In this document: positions 13,071-19,977 of the stretch, piece after piece | How the letters are laid out: each line of letters opens with the position of its first letter | How positions within the stretch are numbered: position 1 is the stretch's first letter | Program-made: the position numbers and the translations under genes | From: Bacillota bacterium | GTDB taxonomy: Bacteria > Bacillota > Sulfobacillia > JAJZIM01 > JAJZBP01 | DNA: 20,407 nt | Reading direction: 5' to 3' | Assembly (NCBI GenBank): GCA_021798855.1 | Contig: JAJZBP010000009.1 | Span: 1 to 20,407 of the forward strand | The notes under the pieces: generated by a model | Databases searched by the model: none | What the model saw: the letters and a program-made list of their open reading frames with translations, nothing else | Told to the model about the DNA's origin: nothing

Positions 13071-13487
13071 GTGGTTGAATTGGATTTGGTCGCAATCTTG
13101 AAACAGCAGCACCGTTTTCTCCAAGACAAGCTCCTCGCCATCAATTCCCTATACAGCCAGCCGACGTCAACCATCGGCAAAGATCTGCACGCCAAAATGC
13201 TCGACCTGAAACAAAGCCTGCTGGCCCACGTTAAGTTGGAAGACGACCAGCTTTATCCGGCCTTGGCGCAAAAGTTGGCCGACAACACCCTGTCACCGCG
13301 CGTCCAGCAATCGCTGGCCGACCTGCATGACCTGACCGCTGCGGCGGAGACATTTTTGGACAAGTACGTTGCTTTGGAAAATTCATCGCCCGCCCGGGTG
13401 ACTTTCATCCGGGAGTTCAGGCAATTATTGGAAAAACTCACCGTCCGGATCAAGCTGGAGGAGGAAACGATTTACCCCCTGTATTGA
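13071..13487 (+). CDS. Hemerythrin-like (HHE cation-binding) domain protein
   Basis: A 138-residue, all-helical protein. Candidate diiron ligands are H14 (QQHRFL), H53 and E57 (LLAHVKLEDDQLYP), H86 (DLHDL) and E130 (IKLEEETIYP). The last H-x-x-x-E pair of the family is R126-x-x-x-E130, so one histidine ligand is lost. H40 might substitute. Hemerythrin-like proteins bind oxygen, NO or iron. Here a sensing partner for the kinase just upstream is plausible. The start is GTG at 13071 with AAAGGG before it, and a TTG three codons later is possible. The gene converges on ispDF, 22 bases away, with no clear terminator between. Confidence 0.8.
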   Translation: MVELDLVAILKQQHRFLQDKLLAINSLYSQPTSTIGKDLHAKMLDLKQSLLAHVKLEDDQLYPALAQKLADNTLSPRVQQSLADLHDLTAAAETFLDKYVALENSSPARVTFIREFRQLLEKLTVRIKLEEETIYPLY

Positions 13488-13509
13488 GGGACAACCTCTC
13501 CCGGCTTGT

Positions 13510-14802
13510 TCAAGATTCCCTTAATTCCACCATCGCCACCGCCCAGGCGGCGATTCCCTCTGTCCGCCCGAGGGCGCCCAGCCCTTCGTTCGTGGTGGCT
13601 TTGAAGCCGATTTGCTCCGGCGCGCATCCCAGAATGCGCGCTATTTTTTCTTTGATCTCCCCGGAATGGGGGGCCAGGCGGGGCCGTTCGGCCACCACGG
13701 TCAGGTCGGCATTGAGCAACGTCGCACCCTTGGCCGCCAGGTTCTGCGCCACCTGCGCGAGCAGTCCGGCGCTGGACGCTCCCAGAAAACGCTCGTCGTC
13801 CGGAGGAAAAAAATGCCCGATGTCCGGCTCCCCCACCGCCCCCAAGAGAGCATCCATCAACGCGTGCAACACCACGTCGGCGTCGGAATGACCGACCAAC
13901 CCAACCTCTCCCGGGAGATGCACTCCCCCCAGCCACAGGGGCCTCCCCACGGCCAGGCGATGAATGTCGTAGCCGAATCCAACCCGCAGCTTGGCCCGTT
14001 TCCCCTTCCCGCCTCCCGCGCGGAAATCGAGGATCGCCTCGGCCAACCTCAGATCCAGCGGACTCGTGATTTTAAGGTTTTCCGGCGATCCCTCCAGGAG
14101 GTGAACCTTGGCTCCCAGTCGTTCCACCAAGGAAGCGTCGTCGGTGCTCTTTGCCCCCTCGCCCACCTGCGCGTAGGCCGCGCGCAACAGGTCGACGGCG
14201 AAAACCTGCGGGGTCTGGATCAGCCAGAGCCCGCGACGGTTGGGGGTGCTCAGGACAACCCCTCCTCCGACCTCCTTCACCGTGTCGACGGCCGGCATTC
14301 CCAAAACGACCGCCCCCAGGGCGGCCCCAACCTCCAAACTCCGGCTCAACAGCCCCGGCGGCAACAGGGGACGGGCTCCGTCGTGGACGGCCACCAGGGT
14401 CACACCGTCCGCCACCGCGGCCAGACCCGCCGCCACCGACTGCCACCGCTCCGCCCCGCCGGGAATCAGGGTTATGCCCTCCAGGTTCCACGAGGGAAGG
14501 ATGTCCTCCCGGTAGCGGGGAAGATCCTCGGGCCGCACCACCAGGATTATTTGGGCGAGCCCCGGAGCGGCGCAAAATATGCGCAGGGTGCGCACGACCA
14601 CGGGGATGCCGCCAAGGGGGAGCAGCATTTTGTCCGCACCCATGCGGCGGCCGCGCCCGGCGGCGGGGATGATGGCCGCCGTTTTGGGGCCGCGGTTGGC
14701 CCCGCGGACCGGGACACGGGTGACATGTTCGTCATCGCGGCGGCATAAAATGGAAGGGAGCGGCCCGTCCTGAGCCGCTCCCCCTTCAGTTTCGAACTTC
14801 AA
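13510..14802 (-). CDS. ispDF: Bifunctional IspD-IspF enzyme of the MEP isoprenoid pathway
   Basis: A 430-residue fusion. IspD (about 40-265) joins CTP to methylerythritol phosphate and carries IIPAAGRGRRMGADKMLLP and VHDGARPLL. IspF (about 273-430) makes the cyclic diphosphate and carries GFGYDIHRL and HSDADVVLHALMDALLGA, whose Asp and His bind zinc. The two steps are not consecutive (IspE lies between). A Gly/Lys linker joins the domains. The only start in frame before the IspD core is TTG at 14802, overlapping the PIN-TRAM stop by four bases. This gives about 35 extra N-terminal residues and passes through a terminator-like hairpin at 14747-14782, so the true start is uncertain. Confidence 0.92.
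   Translation of the reverse strand: MKFETEGGAAQDGPLPSILCRRDDEHVTRVPVRGANRGPKTAAIIPAAGRGRRMGADKMLLPLGGIPVVVRTLRIFCAAPGLAQIILVVRPEDLPRYREDILPSWNLEGITLIPGGAERWQSVAAGLAAVADGVTLVAVHDGARPLLPPGLLSRSLEVGAALGAVVLGMPAVDTVKEVGGGVVLSTPNRRGLWLIQTPQVFAVDLLRAAYAQVGEGAKSTDDASLVERLGAKVHLLEGSPENLKITSPLDLRLAEAILDFRAGGGKGKRAKLRVGFGYDIHRLAVGRPLWLGGVHLPGEVGLVGHSDADVVLHALMDALLGAVGEPDIGHFFPPDDERFLGASSAGLLAQVAQNLAAKGATLLNADLTVVAERPRLAPHSGEIKEKIARILGCAPEQIGFKATTNEGLGALGRTEGIAAWAVAMVELRES
14747..14782 (-). terminator. Terminator-like hairpin at the 5' end of ispDF
   Basis: GGGAGCGGC (minus strand, 14782-14774) pairs perfectly with GCCGCTCCC (14764-14756) around a nine-base loop, followed by TTCCATTTTA. By position it could end the PIN-TRAM transcript or attenuate ispDF. 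It is inside the reading frame used for ispDF. Confidence 0.6.
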
Positions 14803-15965
14803 ACCGAGATCTTACCCTGTACACTGTGCAACTTGGGCTTGGCAAAGATCATCCGTCCGGCCGCCGTTTGCAGGACGCTGGTTACCAGCACCCCCACGGT
14901 ATCGCCGATGAACTTGCGGCCCCCATCCACAACGATCATGGTTCCGTCGTCCAGGTAGGCAACCCCCTGCCCGGTTTCCTTGCCGTCCTTGACCACGTGC
15001 ACCTGCATCTCCTCCCCGGGCAATACCACCGGCTTGAGGGCGTTGGACAACTCATTTATGTTGAGCACCCGAACCCCCTGCAATTCGGCCACCTTGTTCA
15101 GGTTGAAATCGTTGGTGAGAACCACGCCGCCCATCATTTTCGCCAAACGCAGGAGCTTGCCGTCCACATCCTGATCGGGGGCCGGGTCACGCTCGGTGAT
15201 CTGCACCTGCATACTGAGTTCCTTTTGGATCTTGTTGAGAATATCCAGACCCCGCCGGCCCCGGTTACGCTTCAAGGCATCCGACGAATCGGCGATGTGC
15301 CGCAATTCTTCCAGGATGAAATGCGGAATCACCAACGGGCCTTCAATGAAGCCGGTTTGGCAAATGTCGGCGATCCTCCCGTCGATGATCACACTGGTAT
15401 CCAGCAGTTTGTGCGTCGCCTTCCCACCCAGGGCCGCTTCCCCGGCGGTGGCCGTTCCCGAACCTTTCTCACCCCTGGCAGCGGCCGAACGTTCCTTGGA
15501 AGCCAGCTTGCTCCAGAAGGCGACCCCCAGATCCTCCTTCTTCTTCAGTCCCACAACCAAGCCCACGTACCCCAAGGTCAGGGCCACCACCGTCGGCAGA
15601 TATGGCCCCAACAGGGGAATCAGATGGAGAGGCTCACTCAAGAAATAAGCAACGACGACGCCGACAATGGCCCCCACCGCGCCGAAAACCAAATCCACCG
15701 TGGGAATTCGTTGGACCCGATATTCGATCCAGTTGGATGCTTCCAGTATCTGTCGAATACACCAGGGAGCCAGCCCGTAGCCGACCAATCCCCCTAGGAC
15801 CATGCATCCGGCCACCAGTCCCAAACGAGCAGCCAGCCCACCCAGAAGGTTATCCAAACCCAAAAGGAACAGATGATTTTGCAGGTAATAGCCAAGCAGG
15901 ACTCCCCCCGCCATTCCCAGCAGAGCCAGTCCCCTTTTTACAGCCCGGTTGACCAAAAGTTTCAC
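14799..15965 (-). CDS. Membrane-anchored PIN-TRAM domain protein (YacL-like)
   Basis: A 388-residue protein. Four hydrophobic helices fill the first 150 residues. A linker with charged and Ala-rich sequence follows, then a PIN nuclease-like domain beginning LLDTSVIIDGRIADI, with conserved acids at DTS, EEL and LTNDFNLNK. The C-terminal TRAM domain (about 325-388: PGEEMQVHVVKDGKETGQGV) suggests RNA binding. The family sits next to ispD and disA/radA in many Firmicutes, and its substrate is not established. GTG at 15965 is chosen because GGAGG lies four bases upstream. The frame extends to 16013 but that overlaps the promoter. Its stop overlaps the ispDF start. Confidence 0.88.
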   Translation of the reverse strand: MKLLVNRAVKRGLALLGMAGGVLLGYYLQNHLFLLGLDNLLGGLAARLGLVAGCMVLGGLVGYGLAPWCIRQILEASNWIEYRVQRIPTVDLVFGAVGAIVGVVVAYFLSEPLHLIPLLGPYLPTVVALTLGYVGLVVGLKKKEDLGVAFWSKLASKERSAAARGEKGSGTATAGEAALGGKATHKLLDTSVIIDGRIADICQTGFIEGPLVIPHFILEELRHIADSSDALKRNRGRRGLDILNKIQKELSMQVQITERDPAPDQDVDGKLLRLAKMMGGVVLTNDFNLNKVAELQGVRVLNINELSNALKPVVLPGEEMQVHVVKDGKETGQGVAYLDDGTMIVVDGGRKFIGDTVGVLVTSVLQTAAGRMIFAKPKLHSVQGKISV

Positions 15966-15983
15966 CTCGCCTCCACAATTGAA

Positions 15984-16013
15984 ATTATAGTCCTTCTCGC
16001 CCTGTAGAATCAA
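15984..16013 (-). promoter_or_regulatory. Sigma-A type promoter of PIN-TRAM / ispDF
   Basis: On the minus strand, TTGATT (16013-16008), an 18-base spacer, and a perfect TATAAT (15989-15984). The predicted transcript start is about 12 bases before GTG 15965, so the leader is just long enough for the GGAGG ribosome site. Confidence 0.8.
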
Positions 16014-16482
16014 GACGCAAACGATTGGCTACGCTTGCTCCTCCTTCCCAATCTCTCCTTCCGGCTCAAACCTCCCCGTCCGTTATTGCCGGCACGCCGC
16101 CGCAAACCCCAAGCAGGCCGGCGGACTGCACGTTGCAGGCGGGATTGGAGCCCGAGGTGTGCCGCTTGCCCCGGTGTGTTGGGTCAATCGGCAACGGTAA
16201 GAGTTGGCGCTTTCATAGCGATCCGCGGCGCGTCGCGGCCAAGTCGGCATGTTCATGGGCTGGAGGGGAAATTCCCCGTGGCCAAACGGCCTTGTCTTTT
16301 TACGTAACACCGGAAAAGGCCTCCAAACGCCGCGGCGGCAAACACCATGTCGGATGCCAAGCTCACCGTTCGGTGAATAACTTTCCCTTCCTGCAGAAGA
16401 AAAATACACCGTTTACCGCCTTCACCCAACTTTTGTCAGCACGTTTCGCTGCACACCGCTACCCGGCAAAGCCAAATTGCCG
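16014..16482. other. Non-coding stretch between carD and the PIN-TRAM promoter
   Basis: About 470 bases without a credible gene. Frames are Pro/Arg-rich and lack family features. A GGCCTT/AAGGCC inverted pair with a 24-base gap near 16281-16322 and several short GC palindromes are visible, none with a clear role. Confidence 0.55.
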
Positions 16483-16510
16483 AAAAAAAGAGGTCACCCC
16501 ATGACCTCTT
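16483..16510 (-). terminator. Terminator overlapping the carD stop codon
   Basis: AAGAGGTCA (minus strand 16510-16502) pairs with TGACCTCTT (16496-16488) around TGGGG, followed by a T-run to 16483. The TGA stop of carD is part of the second arm, so the last codons of the gene form the hairpin. Confidence 0.9.
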
Positions 16511-16970
16511 GCAAAAAAGCATCGGCGTTTTCCGTTCCCAGGGACAAACACAACTCGCTGCAAAGAATCTGCCTGGCATTATCCAACATCTTGCGTTCCC
16601 CGTTGGAGAGTCCTTTGTCCTTGGCCCGTTGCAACAAGGTTTTGACCACCTGTGCCACTTGAACCATTTCCCCGCTCTTGATCTTCTCCAAGTTGCTGCG
16701 GTAACGACGGTTCCAATCGTTCAAAGCCTTTTCCTTCTCTTTTGGTTCCAGTAAAATCGTTCGGAGTTTGGCCACCTCCTCCGGTTCCGCCACCGGACGA
16801 ATACCCCGTTCCTGGGCCAAATCGGCCGGCACCATCACCTGCATATCTCCCAGCAGAAACTTCAATATGTAATACCGTCTCTCTTCGCCGAGGAATTCTC
16901 TCCTGGTTATCGCCTCGACCACTCCGGCTCCATGCATGGGGTACACCACCTTGTCGCCGACTTCGAACAT
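16494..16970 (-). CDS. CarD/CdnL-family RNA polymerase-binding regulator
   Basis: A 158-residue protein. The N-terminal Tudor-like domain (about 1-60: FEVGDKVVYPMHGAGVVEAI, then LGDMQVMVPADLA) binds the RNA polymerase beta subunit. The helical C-terminal domain (about 70-155) contains the W of LNDWNRRYRSNLEKI and LLQRAKDKGLSNGERKMLD, which contact promoter DNA and stabilise open complexes in known homologues. ATG at 16970 is preceded by GGGAGGTG about eight bases upstream. It heads the minus-strand gene set but is separated from PIN-TRAM by a terminator and 470 bases, so it is a single-gene transcript. Confidence 0.92.
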   Translation of the reverse strand: MFEVGDKVVYPMHGAGVVEAITRREFLGEERRYYILKFLLGDMQVMVPADLAQERGIRPVAEPEEVAKLRTILLEPKEKEKALNDWNRRYRSNLEKIKSGEMVQVAQVVKTLLQRAKDKGLSNGERKMLDNARQILCSELCLSLGTENADAFLQEVMG

Positions 16971-17498
16971 TCACCACACCTCCCGTGTAAATGACGGATG
17001 GACAAAATGCCCGGCGCCGGCCGCCGGCGTCGTCGGGCTTTGCCTTAGCCCTCGGAAAAGCCCGGGGGCAAGGATTCGGTTTGCTACAAGTATACGCGAA
17101 AAAACCTCCGAAGAATGCCCGCTGTCAGGAGCAATCCTGTCGTCAAGCATCGTCCCGCCGAAACTTCCTCCCCGGTAGGAACACCAAGCGCAACCGGCGA
17201 AGATAATAAGGTTATGACGAAATCCCGTAGCTTATGCGCAAGGTGAGCCGGTGTGGATCGGCCCGGCCAGGGGGCAGAGCCGAGTGAACCAGGAATCCGG
17301 TGAAAAAATCTTCGTGAACCGTTTAAAGCGGGATCTGGTCAAAAAGATCCAGAAGGTGGAGTTCGGCTCCGTACATTCGCCCGTCGCCTGGAGCGTGGCG
17401 CAGTCGTCACCTGTGACGCCGAGGACCGAGCGCGTGGCGCAGGCGGCATAGCCGTCCGAAGACCGTCGGCGAGGGCAAGGAACAAACCTCCGCCAAAC
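16971..17498. other. carD leader and non-coding region
   Basis: No credible gene is visible. On the minus strand TATACT (17094-17089) could be a -10 element for carD, but no good -35 was found. Between it and carD lies a 12-bp hairpin with one bulged A (CCTTAGCCCTCGG 17043-17055 with CCGGGGGCAAGG about 17062-17073), in the carD leader and without a T-run. Further upstream, GGATCT/AGATCC (about 17331-17350) makes a short stem. A plus-strand frame at 17284-17451 is Lys/Val-rich but has no ribosome site and no recognised family. Confidence 0.5.
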
Positions 17499-17586
17499 GT
17501 GGAGTGACACTCCGGGATCAGACTCACTTCGCGAAAGGTCGAGGAGGAACCCTCCGTGTCACTCTCCACCGACCGCCTTGCGGTCG
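17499..17586. repeat. Long imperfect inverted repeat with a following hairpin
   Basis: GTGGAGTGACAC (17499-17510) pairs with GTGTCACTCTCCAC (17556-17569, two extra bases). Inside is GGAGG-AAC-CCTCC (about 17543-17555). Directly after it, CGACCGC (17570-17576) pairs with GCGGTCG (17580-17586) around a three-base loop. No T-run follows either on the plus strand. It could be a structured RNA or a small mobile repeat. Confidence 0.55.
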
Positions 17587-17668
17587 TACTAAACCCCTGA
17601 CGCCCAGTTCCCGTGCTGCAATGCTAGGTGGGAGAGGGAGCCCAACATGCCGGTACGCTCGGCCGCTG

Positions 17669-17708
17669 AGCGGTGTCCCCATTCAGGGGAGGGAGAGGCA
17701 CCAAATTG
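17669..17708 (+). repeat. Dispersed GC-rich repeat, copy 2
   Basis: AGCGGTGTCCCC, a short spacer, then GGAGGGAGAGGCACCAAATTG. It matches copy 1 at 11372-11417 except for a shorter spacer and one substitution in the second block. Confidence 0.6.
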
Positions 17709-17734
17709 CGCACGTTGGGGGAGGCTCCCGTCTC

Positions 17735-17762
17735 GGCAGAGAACGTCAAGCCGTTCTCTGCC
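17735..17762. repeat. Perfect 11-bp hairpin upstream of dinG
   Basis: GGCAGAGAACG (17735-17745) pairs with CGTTCTCTGCC (17752-17762) around a six-base loop. No T-run follows on either strand, so it is not a standard terminator. It lies 65 bases before the dinG ATG. Confidence 0.6.
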
Positions 17763-17826
17763 AACAGTGAGCAACAACGCTAGTAAGCTGCGCGTTTTTC
17801 ACCAGATCCCTAGCGGGCCCCCGAGA

Positions 17827-19977
17827 ATGCCGGCATCATTTCGGTGGGAACCGGCAGTAGCGTGGCAAAGAGGTGGAGCTAAGATTACTGTTGCGACAAA
17901 AATCGTCCATTCCGAATCAACCATACTGGGACCCGGAGGTCTCCTCTCCCGCGTCCTCCCGGGCTACGAACCAAGACCCCAGCAACTGGCCATGGCCGAA
18001 CTCGTTTCGTCCAGCCTGCGACGCGGCGTCCACCTCTTGGTGGAAGCCGGCACAGGCATCGGCAAATCTTTCGCCTACCTGGTTCCAGCCGCCCTTTTCG
18101 TAGCTACCCTGGACGACGGACCGGGCGGCGCCGAAGAGAGTGGGAGCGAAAGAAGCGCCGGAGCCGACACCTCAGATTCACATCGCATCGTCATCTCCAC
18201 TCGCACCATCGCCCTTCAAGAGCAGCTCTTCCAAAAGGACATCCCCGCCCTGCTCACCGCCCTGGGAGGGCAGGTTCCAATTCAAGCCACCATGGTCAAG
18301 GGGAGGGGCAATTACCTCTGCCTGCGACGCTTCCTGACCAACACCGATGTGTCCCAAATCAGACACCACCCCACCATCGAGGAAAACGACGCCGTCCTTT
18401 TGGCCAACTGGTTGAAGAAGAACCCGCAACAATTGGCCGACCGTTCTTTGATCCCTTTCCCCATCTCCCCCAGCCTATGGGAGACGATCTGTTGTGAGGT
18501 CGACTCCTGCCCCGGTCGCCGCTGCCCCCATTGCGACGCCTGCCACCTCTTCCGGGCGCGACGGGAACAGGAAAAAGCCGGGCTCCTGATCACAAACCAC
18601 GCCCTTTTCTTCGCCGACTTGGCCCTTCGCCGCAGCGGTTTCCAGGGGATCTTCCCAAGTTACTCCGCCTGCATCTTCGACGAGGGCCACCACCTGGAGG
18701 CGGCGGCAACCGCCGCCTTTACCGTGCACCTGTCCTTGGCCCGAATCTCGGGCCTCCTGGAAACCACCAACCGTTTCCTGGATGGAAAGGAAGGGGATGA
18801 AACGGTGGCCGAAGCCACCGCCGGTCTGCGCCATACCGCCACCGGACTGGAAAAGGCGGCGGTCGGATTCTTCACCCGCCTTCCCGCCGAACTGGGATTG
18901 GAAACTTACCCAGGCGGACGAGAAGCCAAACTCCTCCGCGAAGAAGTTCTGTCCACCCCACTCTTCCTCACCGAACTGGGTGACCTCCGCGAGGCTCTGG
19001 CCTCCCTGGAACATTGCCTATCCCTATCCGACGTGCAGGAAGCCGATCTGACCGCACTGAAGACACGTTGGGGCAAACTGCAGGAGGAACTGATCTTCTC
19101 CCGGGAATTGGCCGAAGCCGACCGCCACATCCACTGGGCCGAGGGCATTCTTCAAGGAACCCAGGCCAGCCTCCATTACGCCCCCCTTCGGGTGGACGAG
19201 CTTTTAGCCGAAGCGCTTTTCGCTTCCGCTCCCGCCATCATCACGTCGGCCACTCTCGCCGCCGGCGAAAATCTGGACTACCTGGCCTCCATTTTGGGCG
19301 TTTCCGACTACACCGGACGGGTTTTTGACTCACCATTCGATTACGAAAACCAGACTCTCCTTTACCTGCCCGCAAAAGCGCCCCAACCGGATTCCCCCGC
19401 CTATGTTCCCTTCCTCGCCCGGGAAATCGGGCGTCTCACCACCGCCAGCAGCGGGCGGGCCATGGTTTTATTCACCGCTTACTCCACTTTGAAGGAAGTC
19501 CACCGGCAACTGCGCGCCGAACTTCCAAGCGGCTTCACCCTGCTCCGCCAAGGCGATGCCCCGCCCCCACAACTGCTGCAAGCCTTTCGGGAAGCAAAGT
19601 CCCCCGTCCTTCTGGCCACCGACTCTTTCTGGGAAGGGGTGGATATCAGGGGCGATGCCCTGAGCCTGGTGGTCATCACCCGTTTCCCTTTCACCCCTCC
19701 CAACGATCCGATCACCGCCGGTCGCCTGGAACACCTCCGTCGGACAGGCGGCAACCCCTTCCGTGAGTACAGTCTCCCCCGCGCCGCCATCAAGCTTAAG
19801 CAGGGTTTCGGCCGCCTCATCCGCTCCTCGGAAGACCGAGGCGTGGTGGCCATCCTGGACAGTCGCGCTTTGTCCAAAAGCTACGGCACATACCTGCTGC
19901 GCTCCCTGCCACCGGCCGGGAGGACCTCGACGTTAGCCGAGGTTGAGTCTTTCTTCGCCGGTAAACCACCGGCATAA
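17827..19977 (+). CDS. dinG: DinG/XPD-family ATP-dependent DNA helicase with Fe-S cluster
   Basis: A protein of about 716 residues from ATG 17827. DinG-type helicases unwind DNA 5' to 3' and resolve R-loops and other obstacles. The Q-motif region is PGYEPRPQQLAMAE, Walker A is EAGTGIGKSFAYL (about 73-85), and the DEAH box is FDEGHHLEAAA. Four cysteines in CCEVDSCPGRRCPHCDAC match the iron-sulfur domain and are followed by ITNHALFFADL. Motifs V and VI are ATDSFWEGVDIRGD and KQGFGRLIRSS. There is no N-terminal exonuclease domain. The start is unclear: ATG 17827 lacks a good ribosome site, while AGGTGGAG (17871-17878) lies five bases before an in-frame ATT at 17884. The frame is open back to 17647, but that part covers repeats and hairpins and is unlikely to be coding. 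Confidence 0.9.
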   Translation: MPASFRWEPAVAWQRGGAKITVATKIVHSESTILGPGGLLSRVLPGYEPRPQQLAMAELVSSSLRRGVHLLVEAGTGIGKSFAYLVPAALFVATLDDGPGGAEESGSERSAGADTSDSHRIVISTRTIALQEQLFQKDIPALLTALGGQVPIQATMVKGRGNYLCLRRFLTNTDVSQIRHHPTIEENDAVLLANWLKKNPQQLADRSLIPFPISPSLWETICCEVDSCPGRRCPHCDACHLFRARREQEKAGLLITNHALFFADLALRRSGFQGIFPSYSACIFDEGHHLEAAATAAFTVHLSLARISGLLETTNRFLDGKEGDETVAEATAGLRHTATGLEKAAVGFFTRLPAELGLETYPGGREAKLLREEVLSTPLFLTELGDLREALASLEHCLSLSDVQEADLTALKTRWGKLQEELIFSRELAEADRHIHWAEGILQGTQASLHYAPLRVDELLAEALFASAPAIITSATLAAGENLDYLASILGVSDYTGRVFDSPFDYENQTLLYLPAKAPQPDSPAYVPFLAREIGRLTTASSGRAMVLFTAYSTLKEVHRQLRAELPSGFTLLRQGDAPPPQLLQAFREAKSPVLLATDSFWEGVDIRGDALSLVVITRFPFTPPNDPITAGRLEHLRRTGGNPFREYSLPRAAIKLKQGFGRLIRSSEDRGVVAILDSRALSKSYGTYLLRSLPPAGRTSTLAEVESFFAGKPPA

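Noticed and set aside
17251..17451. Plus-strand frame with a Lys/Val-rich middle part
   Set aside because: It has no ribosome site at its possible starts, no recognised family, and shifts into Arg/Ala-rich sequence at its end. Coding is not supported.
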